A stretch of 64,000 nt of DNA, taken from assembly GCF_045863935.1 (NCBI RefSeq), contig NZ_BTVP01000014.1, positions 1 through 64,000 of the forward strand, given 5' to 3'. Position 1 is the stretch's first letter. Each line of letters begins with the position of its first letter. The notes below the pieces were generated by a model. That model saw only the letters and a list, made by a program, of their open reading frames with translations. It was not told the DNA's origin and made no database searches. The position numbers and the translations under genes are program-made. The DNA comes from Parvibaculum sp045863935. GTDB lineage: Bacteria; Pseudomonadota; Alphaproteobacteria; Parvibaculales; Parvibaculaceae. Below are positions 56,204 to 64,000 of the stretch, in pieces.

Positions 56204-57655
56204 ATGACGGCCAAGAAGACCACGCGGGCGGGCACCAAAACCTCGGTGAAGCCGAAGCGCAAGACGAGCGGCAAGGCAAAAGCGAAGCCTCATAGCAAGG
56301 CAAAGCTCTCGCGCGCCCAGCGCAAGGTGGCAAAGCCGAAGCCGGCTGTGCGCGCCAAGGCGAAAGTGGCCGGCAAGCCAGTGAAAAAGGCGCCGCGCAA
56401 GCCGGTGAAAAAGGCAGCGGTCAAGGTTTCGCCGCTCGCGCCCAGGACCTTTGCAAAGCTACCGCCGATCGAAGGCGTGCTGCTCGGCACCACGGCGGCG
56501 GGGATCAAGTACAAGGGCCGCACGGACCTTCTTGTCGCGAAGATGGTGGAAGGCACGCAGGCCGCGGGTGTCTTCACGACCTCGAAGACAGCGTCCGCTC
56601 CCGTCGAGTGGTGCAAGTCGAGCCTCGCGGATGGTGGCGAAGGCCGCATGCTCGTCGTCAATTCCGGCAATTCCAACGCCTTCACCGGCAAGGCGGGCGT
56701 CGCGACCGTGAAGGCGACCGCCGCCGCCGCCGCGCAGGCGGGCGGCTGCCGCCAGAAGGATGTCTTCATCGCGTCCACGGGCGTCATCGGCCAGCCGATG
56801 GACGCCGGACCCGTGGTCGCGGGGATCGATACCGCGCTTTCAGGTGCCGCCGCCGGCAACTGGGACGACGCCGCCCGCGCCATCATGACCACCGACACCT
56901 ATCCGAAGCTTGCAACGCGCAAGGTCAAGGTGGGTGGCGCCGAGGTCACGATCAACGGCATCGCCAAGGGCTCCGGCATGATCGCGCCGGACCTTGCGAC
57001 CATGCTCGTCTTCATCTTCACCGATGCGGCGATCCCGGCGAAAATCCTGCAGACGCTGCTTCTTCTCGGCGTGCGCGACAGCTTCAACGCGATCACGGTC
57101 GACAGCGACACCTCGACCTCCGACACCGTGCTCGTCTTTGCGACCGGTGCGGCCATGAAGGACGAGACGCCGATCGTGAGGGCAGGCGATCCGAGGCTTC
57201 GCGATTTCCGCGCCGCGCTCGACGATCTCATGCTCGATCTCGCACATCAGGTGGTGCGGGACGGTGAGGGCGCGACGAAATTCATCCGCATCGCCGTTTC
57301 CGGCGCGCAGAGCCATCAGGCGGCGCGGCGCATCGGCATGGCGATCGCGAACTCGCCGCTCGTCAAGACGGCGGTTGCGGGCGAGGACGCAAATTGGGGC
57401 CGCGTCGTCATGGCGGTCGGCAAGTCGGGCGAGGCGGCGGACCGGGACAAGCTCGCGATCCGCATGGGCGGCGTCGATGTGGCGAAGAACGGCATGGCCG
57501 TTCCCGGCTACGACGAAACGCCCGTCGCGAAACATATGAAGGGCTCGGATATCGACATTGAGGTCGATGTCGGTGTCGGCAAGTCCTCCGCCACGGTCTG
57601 GACCTGCGACCTCACCTATGACTACATCCGCATCAATGCGGATTACCGCAGTTGA
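56204..57655 (+). CDS. argJ: Bifunctional ornithine acetyltransferase/N-acetylglutamate synthase with basic tail
   Basis: 483 aa. Residues about 76-483 are a full ArgJ: SPLAP..., VVNSGNSNAFTG, and the self-cleavage site PDLATML with T266 as the new N-terminal nucleophile; C-terminus DLTYDYIRINADYRS is conserved. It recycles acetyl groups in arginine synthesis. The first ~75 residues are an added Lys/Ala/Arg/Pro tail (KKTTRAGTKTSVKPKRKTSGK), like the CarD tail in this window. ATG 56204 has GGAG upstream; starting at internal GTG codons is possible but has no ribosome site. Confidence 0.93.
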   Translation: MTAKKTTRAGTKTSVKPKRKTSGKAKAKPHSKAKLSRAQRKVAKPKPAVRAKAKVAGKPVKKAPRKPVKKAAVKVSPLAPRTFAKLPPIEGVLLGTTAAGIKYKGRTDLLVAKMVEGTQAAGVFTTSKTASAPVEWCKSSLADGGEGRMLVVNSGNSNAFTGKAGVATVKATAAAAAQAGGCRQKDVFIASTGVIGQPMDAGPVVAGIDTALSGAAAGNWDDAARAIMTTDTYPKLATRKVKVGGAEVTINGIAKGSGMIAPDLATMLVFIFTDAAIPAKILQTLLLLGVRDSFNAITVDSDTSTSDTVLVFATGAAMKDETPIVRAGDPRLRDFRAALDDLMLDLAHQVVRDGEGATKFIRIAVSGAQSHQAARRIGMAIANSPLVKTAVAGEDANWGRVVMAVGKSGEAADRDKLAIRMGGVDVAKNGMAVPGYDETPVAKHMKGSDIDIEVDVGVGKSSATVWTCDLTYDYIRINADYRS

Positions 57656-57741
57656 GCGCGTTTCCCTTTCCTTAACCACGTCCGCACAAGGCGCGGTTTC
57701 GGGGCCCGGTTTCCACCCGCTCTTAACCTTGAGATTTCACC

Positions 57742-58176
57742 ATGACCGATAAGCGCGAAGGCGAACCGGGAGAGCCCAAACGGCTTGTCCTTGTCGCGGC
57801 CTGCGCGCTTGTCGATGCGGATGGGCGGGTTCTTCTCGCCCGCCGCCCCGAGGGCAAGCCGATGGCGGGTCTCTGGGAGTTTCCGGGCGGAAAGGTCGAA
57901 CCGGGCGAAGTGCCCGAAGCCTGCCTCATCCGGGAACTGAAAGAAGAACTCGGTATCGACGTCGCGAAGGCCTGTCTTGCGCCACTGACCTTCGCGAGCC
58001 ACGACTACGAGGACTTTCACCTCCTCATGCCGGTCTTTGTGTGCCGGCGCTGGGAGGGGCAGGTTCGTGCCCTCGAGGGGCAGGCGTTGATATGGGTACC
58101 TCCGGCGAGACTCCGGGAGTATCCGATGCCGCCTGCGGATGAGCCGCTGGTGGCCGTGTTGCGGGACCTGCTTTGA
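57742..58176 (+). CDS. mutT: Nudix hydrolase MutT (8-oxo-dGTP diphosphatase)
   Basis: 144 aa. Nudix box GKVEPGEVPEACLIRELKEELGI (about 52-74; G-x5-E-x7-REL-x2-EEL) complete, preceded by WEFPGG. Removes 8-oxo-dGTP from the nucleotide pool. Conserved neighbour of argJ in alphaproteobacteria. Confidence 0.92.
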   Translation: MTDKREGEPGEPKRLVLVAACALVDADGRVLLARRPEGKPMAGLWEFPGGKVEPGEVPEACLIRELKEELGIDVAKACLAPLTFASHDYEDFHLLMPVFVCRRWEGQVRALEGQALIWVPPARLREYPMPPADEPLVAVLRDLL

Positions 58177-58212
58177 AATGAAGCGGCGCCCCGGGGGTGA
58201 AGGGGTGTGGCG

Positions 58213-58389
58213 ATGGTGACGTATCTGGAATTCTGGCGTTCCTTCCGTGACGACGAGAACGGCGCCACGGCCATGGAATACGGTCTCATACTTGCCGGCA
58301 TCGGCGTTGCCGTTCTCGTCGCTGTCGGCACGGTCGGCGACAGCGTCTCCAGCCTGTTCTCCGACACGATCGCGCCGGCGCTCGAATAG
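58213..58389 (+). CDS. Flp/Fap-type pilin
   Basis: 58 aa. Short charged leader (VTYLEFWRSFRDDENG), prepilin cleavage after Gly, then ATAMEYGLILAGIGVAVLVAVGTVGDSV: the canonical Flp hydrophobic helix with the Glu-Tyr pair. ATG 58213 has AAGGGG seven bases before; a GTG six bases earlier is an alternative. No tad/cpa machinery nearby, so it relies on genes elsewhere. Its stop is four bases from the convergent methyltransferase stop. Confidence 0.85.
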   Translation: MVTYLEFWRSFRDDENGATAMEYGLILAGIGVAVLVAVGTVGDSVSSLFSDTIAPALE

Positions 58390-58392
58390 GCG

Positions 58393-59319
58393 TCAGCGCG
58401 GCGTCTTGTCCCCCGCGTTCCGCTCCACGGTGCCGAGCGCATCCGCGAGCCGCGTTTCGGCGCTGCCCGGCGCGAGCGGTTTCTGCTGGCTTTCATGTGG
58501 CGCCCAGCCGGTGACGACGACGATGTCGAAGGTCGCGGGCACGCGGCCATCCGGCAATCCGAACTTCTCCCGATAGATTTCCGCCGCCCGCATCAGCGTG
58601 CCGCGCCGGAGCGGAATGCGCCGCCGTTCGGCCAGCGCATTCGTCTCACCCATGCCCCGAAGCTCGGCCATCAGCCTGAGCGGATCGGCATAGCGCACCG
58701 TCACGCGGTCCGTATCGGCGACCGGCAGCGCGAACCCCGCCCGTTGCAGCAGTCCGCCCATGTCACGCAAATCCGCGAAGGGCGAGATGCGCGGGCTCAG
58801 TCCGCCCTCGCATTCGATCTCGGCTTCCGTCATCGACTGACGCAGTTCCGTCAGCGTTTCGCCGCCGAAGAGGGCGGCGACGAAGAGCCCGTCCGGCTTC
58901 AGCGCGCGGCGCACCTGGATCAGCGTGCCCGGCAGGTCGTTCACCCAGTGAAGCGAGAGGATGCTGGTCACGAGGTTGAGGCTCCGGTCGGCGAAGGGCA
59001 GCGCCTCCTCGTCGGCAACGATCCTCGGGCCTACCGCATGGGCGAGCATGGCGGCCGACAGATCGGTGGAAACAAGCGTGCCGATCTTGCCCGCCGGCAA
59101 GGCGGCCGCCGCCATCGCCTCGCGCAGTGCGCCCCGATGCGCGCCGATATCGGCGGCAAGCTCGAAGTCGCGGTTCACGCCCGCGATCCGCTCCACGATG
59201 TCTTCGCCCGCGCGGCGCACCAGAAAGTCATGTGCGGGGAAGCCTTCCGCCGCGCGGTCGCGGCGGCGGCGTAGCGTGGCGCGGTCGAAGACGCGCAGTC
59301 TGGGATCGGCTTGCGGCAT
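58393..59319 (-). CDS. NDUFAF5/BioC-like SAM-dependent methyltransferase
   Basis: 308 aa. The start VFDRATLRRRRDRAAEGFPAHDFLVRRAGEDIVERI is diagnostic of the NDUFAF5 group, the mitochondrial complex I assembly factor that hydroxylates an Arg of NDUFS7. Rossmann methyltransferase core with AADIGAHRG (SAM motif I, about residues 55-65), motif ALPFADRSLNLVTSILSLHWVND. In the bacterium it probably acts on the complex I homologue, though BioC-like action cannot be ruled out. ATG 59319; an in-frame ATG three codons earlier is possible. Confidence 0.85.
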   Translation of the reverse strand: MPQADPRLRVFDRATLRRRRDRAAEGFPAHDFLVRRAGEDIVERIAGVNRDFELAADIGAHRGALREAMAAAALPAGKIGTLVSTDLSAAMLAHAVGPRIVADEEALPFADRSLNLVTSILSLHWVNDLPGTLIQVRRALKPDGLFVAALFGGETLTELRQSMTEAEIECEGGLSPRISPFADLRDMGGLLQRAGFALPVADTDRVTVRYADPLRLMAELRGMGETNALAERRRIPLRRGTLMRAAEIYREKFGLPDGRVPATFDIVVVTGWAPHESQQKPLAPGSAETRLADALGTVERNAGDKTPR

Positions 59320-59401
59320 GGCGCGCATATTGGGTGCAGCGGACAAGCTCCGCAAGGCCGCCTTCTCTCGTGCTAGTCTCGGCGCAGGGCATGAGGGTCG
59401 G

Positions 59402-60169
59402 ATGACGGCATTCGGGACATGGATGGACAAGGTGAAGCTCGGGTTTTCGGGCTTTGCCGACGCCGTGCTTCCGCCGCTCTGTCTTTCCTGCGGCCGGGGG
59501 GTGGACGCTCATGGTACGCTTTGCGGCACCTGCTGGGGGCAGGTCGATTTCATCGAGCGGCCCTGGTGCGCGGTGACGGGCCTTCCCTTTGCCTATGAAG
59601 CGGGGGAGGGCGCGGTCAGCGCCGTCGCGCTCGCGCACCCGCCGCCCTATGCCCGCGCCCGCGCCGTCCTGCGCTACAGCGATGCGAGCGCCCGCCTCGT
59701 TCACCGTTTCAAATATGCGGACCGGATGGAGGCGGCGCCCGCCTTTGCGCGCTGGCTCCTTCGCGCCGGGGCCGACCTTCTCGATGGGGCGGACATGGTG
59801 GTGCCGGTGCCGCTCCACCGGCGGCGGCTCTTTTCGCGCCGGTTCAATCAGTCGGCGGAGCTTTCCCGCGCTGTGGCGCGCCTGTCGGGGATCGCTTACG
59901 AACCGGAGATTCTCGTGCGCACGAGGGCAACGCGGCCGCAAGTTGGCCTGTCCGGCGACCAGCGCCGCCGCAATGTCGCGCGCGCCTTTGCCGTCCGGGA
60001 AGGGGCCGAGGCGAGGCTCCAGGGCCGGAAAGTCGTGCTTGTCGACGACGTCATGACCACGGGCGCGACGGTCGAAGCCTGTTCGCGCGCGCTGCTCAAG
60101 GCGGGTGCCGCCGAAGTAACCGTCCTCTGCCTTGCCCGGGTTGTTCCGGCAGGGGGCGCCTCTATATAG
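59402..60169 (+). CDS. ComF-family phosphoribosyltransferase-like protein
   Basis: 255 aa. N-terminal zinc-ribbon-like cysteines (CLSCGRGVDAHGTLCGTC, about residues 27-44) and a C-terminal PRTase fold with the PRPP loop VVLVDDVMTTGATVEAC. ComF proteins take part in DNA uptake in naturally competent bacteria; here no other com genes are seen. Divergent from the NDUFAF5-like gene and followed by grxC after 31 bases. Confidence 0.88.
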   Translation: MTAFGTWMDKVKLGFSGFADAVLPPLCLSCGRGVDAHGTLCGTCWGQVDFIERPWCAVTGLPFAYEAGEGAVSAVALAHPPPYARARAVLRYSDASARLVHRFKYADRMEAAPAFARWLLRAGADLLDGADMVVPVPLHRRRLFSRRFNQSAELSRAVARLSGIAYEPEILVRTRATRPQVGLSGDQRRRNVARAFAVREGAEARLQGRKVVLVDDVMTTGATVEACSRALLKAGAAEVTVLCLARVVPAGGASI

Positions 60170-60200
60170 TGTGGAGTTCCTATTTCACGGAGTACCGCTC

Positions 60201-60458
60201 ATGGCGGATGTGACGATCTACACGACGATGATGTGTCCCTATTGCTACCGGGCAAAGGGTCTGCTCGAAAAGAAGGGCGTCTCCTTCACCGAAATCGATG
60301 TGGGCATGGATGCGGACAAGCGCCGGGAGATGATGAACCGGGCGCATGGTGGCCACACCGTTCCCCAGATTTTCATCGGCGAGACCCATGTCGGCGGCTG
60401 CGACGATCTCTATGCGCTCGAGGCCCAGGGCAAGCTCGACCCGATGCTCGCCGCCTGA
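60201..60458 (+). CDS. grxC: Glutaredoxin 3 (dithiol)
   Basis: 85 aa. Active site CPYC (12-15), GSH-binding TVPQIFI and GGCDDLYAL. Reduces protein disulfides and glutathione mixed disulfides. Conserved order comF-grxC-nitrilase-DUF1178 in alphaproteobacteria; genes are within 10 bases of each other from here on. Confidence 0.95.
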   Translation: MADVTIYTTMMCPYCYRAKGLLEKKGVSFTEIDVGMDADKRREMMNRAHGGHTVPQIFIGETHVGGCDDLYALEAQGKLDPMLAA

Positions 60459-60464
60459 CACCCC

Positions 60465-61328
60465 ATGAGCGCCGCTCCTCAAAGCTTCAAAGCCGCCTGC
60501 GTGCAGATGCGCAGCTCCTGCGACCTCGCGGAGAATATCGCGGCGGCGCGGGCGCTCGTTTTCGAAGCGGCGGACAAGGGCGCGGACTTCGTCATGACGC
60601 CGGAGATGACGTCTCTCCTCGTCTCGAACTCGGCCGAGCTCTTCGCCAAGGTGCGCGACGAAGCGGATGATGAGGCGCTTGCCGCCTTCCGCGGGCTTGC
60701 GAAGGAAAAGGCGATCTGGCTTCTCGCCGGATCGTTGCCGATCCGTCTTTCGGACGAGAAGGTCGCGAACCGCTCCTTCCTGATTTCGCCGGAAGGCGAG
60801 ATCGCCGCTCGCTACGACAAGATCCACATGTTCGATGTCGATCTCGAAGGCGGCGAAAGCTATCGCGAGAGCAAAAACTACGAAGCGGGCCGCGAAGCTG
60901 TCATCGCGAAGCTTCCCTGGGGCCGCATCGGCCTCACCATCTGCTACGACATTCGTTTCCCCCATCTCTATCGAACGCTTGCACAGGCGGGTGCCGATTT
61001 TCTCACCGTGCCCGCCGCCTTCACGCGGCAGACGGGCGAGGCGCACTGGCACACGCTGCTGAAGGCGCGCGCCATCGAGACGGGCTGTTTCGTCTTTGCG
61101 CCCGCGCAAGGCGGCAAACACGAATGCGGCCGCGAGACCTATGGCCACAGCCTCATCGTCGCGCCCTGGGGCGAGGTGATCGCCGAAGCTGCGCATGACG
61201 CGCCGGGCGTCATTCTCGCGGAGATCGACACGGGCCGCATCGCCGCCGCGCGGGCCAAGGTGCCGAGCCTGCGTCACGATCGCGGCTTCGGTCTTCCCGA
61301 AATCCAATCCACGAGGCGCGTCTCATGA
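60465..61328 (+). CDS. Nitrilase-superfamily amidohydrolase (Nit2-like)
   Basis: 287 aa. Catalytic triad E47 (TPEMTS), K119 (RYDKIHMFD), C160 (LTICYDIRFP). Close to omega-amidase/Nit2 and deaminated-glutathione amidase groups, cleaving amides of 2-oxo acids. Begins six bases after grxC, consistent with a glutathione-related role; substrate is inferred. Confidence 0.9.
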   Translation: MSAAPQSFKAACVQMRSSCDLAENIAAARALVFEAADKGADFVMTPEMTSLLVSNSAELFAKVRDEADDEALAAFRGLAKEKAIWLLAGSLPIRLSDEKVANRSFLISPEGEIAARYDKIHMFDVDLEGGESYRESKNYEAGREAVIAKLPWGRIGLTICYDIRFPHLYRTLAQAGADFLTVPAAFTRQTGEAHWHTLLKARAIETGCFVFAPAQGGKHECGRETYGHSLIVAPWGEVIAEAAHDAPGVILAEIDTGRIAAARAKVPSLRHDRGFGLPEIQSTRRVS

Positions 61329-61765
61329 TCCGCTACGCGCTCCAATGCGAGAAGGACCATGAGTTCGACGGCTGGTTTCCTTCCTCCGAGGGCTTCGATG
61401 CGCAGGTTGCGGCGGGCGACGTGCGCTGTCCGCATTGCGGCAGCCCGAATGTGCGCAAGGCGCTGATGGCGCCCAGTATCGGCAAGAGCACCGGCAAGGC
61501 TGCGTCGAAGGACGCGGCGGCATCGACGCCCGCCGAGATGGCGCAGAAGATGAGCATGATGATGCTCGCGCTCAGAAAGCACGTCGAAGAGAATTGCGAT
61601 TATGTCGGCGACAAATTCGCGGAAGAAGCGCGCCGCATCCACTACGGCGAGAGCGAGCATCGCGATATCTATGGCGAAGCGACGCCCGACGAAGCCCGCG
61701 AGTTGATAGAGGAAGGCGTCGAAGTCGCGCCGCTGCCGGTCGTGCCGTCACGTCAGTCGAACTGA
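61325..61765 (+). CDS. DUF1178 family protein
   Basis: 146 aa. N-terminal zinc-ribbon: C9 (LQCEKDHEFDGWF) and CPHCGS (40-43), followed by SPNVRKALMAPSIG and a helical middle (KMSMMMLALRKHVEENCDYVGDKFAEEARRIHYGE) with the conserved C-terminal RELIEEGVEVAPLP. ATG overlaps the nitrilase stop by four bases. Function unknown; always found with the glutathione-linked genes. Confidence 0.9.
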   Translation: MIRYALQCEKDHEFDGWFPSSEGFDAQVAAGDVRCPHCGSPNVRKALMAPSIGKSTGKAASKDAAASTPAEMAQKMSMMMLALRKHVEENCDYVGDKFAEEARRIHYGESEHRDIYGEATPDEARELIEEGVEVAPLPVVPSRQSN

Positions 61766-61791
61766 GGCTGTTCCACAGCTTGCTCTAAAAT

Positions 61792-61884
61792 CGTCATGGC
61801 CCGGCTCGTCCGGGCCATCCACGTCTTTTGCGTCTTCAACAGGAAAGAAAGACGTGGATGACCCGCATGAAGCGGGTCATGACG
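61792..61884. repeat. Three-stem palindromic dispersed repeat, copy 2
   Basis: 93-bp partner of 3995-4084: same CGTCATGGCCCG...CGGGCCATCCACGTCTTT...AAAGACGTGGATGACCCG...CGGGTCATGACG plan, with unrelated loop bases (GCTCGTC, CATGAAG). Lies between the convergent DUF1178 and lactone-oxidase genes. Confidence 0.85.
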
Positions 61885-61913
61885 GGTTCGGGGTGGATTT
61901 GGCGGATTCGACT

Positions 61914-63308
61914 CTAAACCCCCACCCCGAACACGTCCCTCAAATACGGATTGAGGAACCGCCCCTCCGGATCGAGTTCGGCCCGCACCTCAAGGAAATC
62001 CCGCCACTTCGGATAGAGGCCCGCGAAATCTTCCGCCTTCAGCGTGTTGAGCTTGCCCCAATGCGGGCGGCCGTCATGCTTTCGGAAGATCGGTTCGATC
62101 AGGCTGAAATAGGGCGTGTAGTCCTCTTCGTGGAAGCGATGCACTGCGATGGAACAGCTCTCGCGCCCGTAGAAAGGGCTCAGCCAGATGTCGTCCGGCG
62201 CGGTGGTGCGGAACTCGATCGGGAAGAAGACCTCGACATTGTTGTCTTCGATCGCCGCGACGATCTCGCGCAGCGCTTGCGGGCCCGCTTCGCGCGGCAG
62301 GTGATATTCCATTTCGTTGAACCGCACATTGCGCTCGGTCGAAAGCGTCTTGTGCGAATAGTCGACGCGCTCTTCCGGCTCCATGCCGCCCAGAATCGTC
62401 TGGATCACCCAGCGCCGCGCGGAAGGCGACCAGCCGAGCCAGTCCTGCAACTGCTGCAACTGGCGAAGGCCGTCATCGTCCTCGTTCACGGGTTCGGGCG
62501 TTTCGGGCTCGTCCGTCAGCTCGTTGACGATGCCGATGCTCATGCCCGAATAGGGCACATAGTAGAACTCGAAATTGCGATGCTTCTTCCAGAGCTCGGG
62601 TGCCGCTTCGAGCATTTCCTCGACGGGCGCGACCCAGGTGCGCCTCTTCAGCTTGTAGAGCGGGTGGGCGGCAAGTGTCGTTTCCGTCACGATACCGAGG
62701 GCGCCGAGGGACACGCGCGCCGCCTGAAAGAGGCCGGGCGTCTTCTCCGCATCGAGGTCGAGCGCATCGCCGGATGCCGTCATCAGCCGCATGCCCGTCA
62801 CGAAGGTCGAGAGCGAGCCGATTTCGCTGCCCGTCCCATGCGTTGCGGTCGAGATCGCGCCCGCAATCGTCTGCTTGTTGATGTCGGGCATGTTGTCGAG
62901 CGCGAGGCCGTTTTCCGCGAGCAGCGCTCCCGTCGCGCCGAGCCGCGTTCCCGCCTTGAAGGTGGCGCGTCCTGCTGCCGTGTCGGCGCTGACAAGCCCG
63001 CTCATGCGGTCGAGCGAGAGGAGTGTTCCCTCCGTCGGCACGAGACCGGAAAAGGAATGTCCGGCGCCCACCGCGCGGACGGGTGCGGCGCTCGCCCTCA
63101 CGATGCCGGCGAGTTCGGTCTCGTTTGCGGGGGCCACGCGGACGGACGGGGTGCAGGTCTGGCCGCCGGACCAGTTCTTCCACGGTATGACACGCTTTGC
63201 GCCTTCATCGGCGAAGGCCTCCGTGATCGCGTTCGGAATGGCACCCGTCGCGGCCAGAGCGGAGGCGGAAGCCGCATATTGCAGCAGGCGGCGGCGCGAC
63301 ATCATCAT
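61914..63308 (-). CDS. D-arabinono-1,4-lactone oxidase-type FAD enzyme with Tat-like signal
   Basis: 464 aa. N-terminal twin-Arg motif SRRRLLQ (4-10) and hydrophobic stretch suggest Tat export. FAD_binding_4 domain with RAVGAGHSFSG, whose His (H84) is the covalent-FAD position in aldonolactone oxidases; the C-terminal ALO domain carries HWGK (416-419), the active-site HWxK motif. Oxidises an aldonolactone or sugar. The ATG at 63308 overlaps the stop of a c-type cytochrome gene, so electrons may go to that cytochrome instead of O2. Confidence 0.85.
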   Translation of the reverse strand: MMMSRRRLLQYAASASALAATGAIPNAITEAFADEGAKRVIPWKNWSGGQTCTPSVRVAPANETELAGIVRASAAPVRAVGAGHSFSGLVPTEGTLLSLDRMSGLVSADTAAGRATFKAGTRLGATGALLAENGLALDNMPDINKQTIAGAISTATHGTGSEIGSLSTFVTGMRLMTASGDALDLDAEKTPGLFQAARVSLGALGIVTETTLAAHPLYKLKRRTWVAPVEEMLEAAPELWKKHRNFEFYYVPYSGMSIGIVNELTDEPETPEPVNEDDDGLRQLQQLQDWLGWSPSARRWVIQTILGGMEPEERVDYSHKTLSTERNVRFNEMEYHLPREAGPQALREIVAAIEDNNVEVFFPIEFRTTAPDDIWLSPFYGRESCSIAVHRFHEEDYTPYFSLIEPIFRKHDGRPHWGKLNTLKAEDFAGLYPKWRDFLEVRAELDPEGRFLNPYLRDVFGVGV

Positions 63309-63679
63309 GGCGTTTCCCCTTCCGGTTCTTCGTTTGCATTCGCTGTCGAAGGCGCGGCCATGAAACGCGTCAGCGCAAGAAAATCCTCCGCGTCGCACTC
63401 GATGCACTGGCCGAGCGGCGGCATGCCATTGAAGCCGTTCACGATATTGTCGAGAAGCACGTCCTCGCCTTTTTCGAGGCGTGGCGCCCAGGCAATCGTG
63501 TCATGCGATTGCGGCGCGCCGGTCGCGGGATCCTCGTGGCAGGTCTTGCAGCTTGCGGCATAGAGTTCCGTTCGCGCCGGGCTCAGCGTCACCGGCTTTG
63601 CCGGATCGTTGCTCTCGCCGCAGCCGCCCAGCGCCGCAAGCAGGAAGCCCGCCGCGCAAATTCCCGTCCAGCTCTTCAT
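63305..63679 (-). CDS. c5-type cytochrome lipoprotein
   Basis: 124 aa. Lipobox LGGC (C20), heme motif CKTCH (44-48), distal ligand Met in NGMPPLG (M86), and the extra Cys pair QCIEC (92, 95) that marks cytochrome c5. A membrane-anchored periplasmic electron carrier. Overlaps the lactone oxidase start; the two form an operon. Confidence 0.88.
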   Translation of the reverse strand: MKSWTGICAAGFLLAALGGCGESNDPAKPVTLSPARTELYAASCKTCHEDPATGAPQSHDTIAWAPRLEKGEDVLLDNIVNGFNGMPPLGQCIECDAEDFLALTRFMAAPSTANANEEPEGETP

Positions 63680-63700
63680 GTGCCCCCTTCGCGTCTTGCC

Positions 63701-64000
63701 CTATGGCGCCGGCCGCTCCGCCAGCGCCATGTAGTTTACGTCCGTGTCGCGCCCGAGCGACCATGTATCGGCGAGTGGATTGTAGCTCACGCCGGTCAGT
63801 TCCTTGAGGCGGAGCCCTGCCTGCGCGATGCCCGCCTCCATCTCGTTCGTCGTGATGAATTTCTTCCAGTCATGCGTGCCGCGCGGCAGCCAGCCGAGCA
63901 CATATTCCGCGCCGACGATGGCAAAGGCATGCGCCTTCAGCGTGCGGTTGAGCGTGGCGACGAACATGAGGCCGCCCGGCTTCAGCATGGTCGCGCAATC
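63701..64000 (-). CDS. ubiG: 3-demethylubiquinol 3-O-methyltransferase UbiG (C-terminal part)
   Basis: The last 99 codons of a gene that runs off the right edge. Contains MLKPGGLMFVATLNRTLKAHAFAIVGAEYVLGWLPRGTHDWKKFI and GVSYNPLADTWSLGRDTDVNY, both characteristic of UbiG. It methylates two hydroxyls in ubiquinone synthesis. The start is not in the window. Confidence 0.93.
   Translation of the reverse strand, partial: DCATMLKPGGLMFVATLNRTLKAHAFAIVGAEYVLGWLPRGTHDWKKFITTNEMEAGIAQAGLRLKELTGVSYNPLADTWSLGRDTDVNYMALAERPAP

Overview
The window reads as a single chromosomal segment of a high-GC alphaproteobacterium, most like a Rhizobiales/Hyphomicrobiales member (a Parvibaculum-type organism would fit, but the sequence alone does not prove the genus). 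Reasons: the fdxA-carD-rpoH and S4-protein/SUV3-like-helicase neighbourhood, bolA-dnaJ-cobS-cobT, xerD-aroK-aroB-CBS-domain protein, DUF3108-meaB-rpmB, an alphaproteobacterial RpoH and a NDUFAF5-like methyltransferase. Most genes are ordinary core genes; accessory DNA is concentrated in the first 2 kb, around the tRNA-Arg at 7.9 kb, and in a few small cassettes.

Layout. 1-2000: an AT-richer, probably frameshifted foreign gene at the left edge, then a HigB/HigA-type toxin-antitoxin pair lying exactly between two ~97-bp direct repeats that duplicate the 3' end of the neighbouring exported-protein gene. 2.3-7.6 kb: hotdog thioesterase, outer-membrane barrel protein, enoyl-CoA hydratase, PilZ protein, DUF6165 protein, GT9 glycosyltransferase and an S24-type repressor whose expected catalytic Lys is Arg. 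7.6-11.3 kb: perfect operator palindrome, tRNA-Arg(CCT), LuxR-type regulator, SNase-like protein, M48 lipoprotein protease. 11.3-18.4 kb (all minus): rpoH, carD with a 181-residue Lys/Ala/Pro tail, a 41-aa ORF in front of carD, fdxA, terB-like gene, S4 protein, helicase. 18.7-28.7 kb: acyl-CoA dehydrogenase, sensor kinase, Sel1 lipoprotein, methylmalonyl-CoA mutase, a small protein, DUF3108 protein, MeaB GTPase, rpmB. 28.8-36.4 kb: membrane protein, phytase-like esterase protein, MATE pump, cobT, cobS, dnaJ-like, bolA. 36.4-42.8 kb: CBS-domain protein, aroB, aroK, a 47-aa membrane microprotein overlapping a secreted 656-aa protein, xerD.

42.8-44.7 kb holds the best regulatory find: an ECF41-type sigma factor, a carboxymuconolactone-decarboxylase-like protein and a membrane protein in one operon, preceded by a perfect match to the published ECF41 promoter (TGTCACA, 16 nt, CGTC). 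It sits between xerD and accA. 44.9-52.3 kb: accA, PAS_5 protein, SLC13 permease, two EPHX1-type epoxide hydrolases, MFS transporter. 52.3-64 kb: secA, parvulin foldase, argJ with a histone-H1-like tail, mutT, an orphan Flp pilin, NDUFAF5-like methyltransferase, comF, grxC, nitrilase-family amidase, DUF1178 protein, a Tat-type lactone oxidase paired with a c5-type cytochrome lipoprotein, and the 3' part of ubiG running off the right edge.

How the parts work together: MCM and MeaB form a cobalamin-dependent methylmalonyl-CoA module and CobS/CobT supply cobalt insertion for aerobic B12 synthesis; acyl-CoA dehydrogenase, enoyl-CoA hydratase, thioesterase and accA cover fatty-acid turnover; RpoH, CarD, SecA, parvulin and M48 protease are stress and envelope functions. 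Two copies of a three-stem palindromic repeat sit between convergent gene ends at 4.0 and 61.8 kb. No CRISPR array, rRNA, transposase or complete prophage was seen. I did not find a clear new multi-gene defence system; the left-edge island is cut off by the window.
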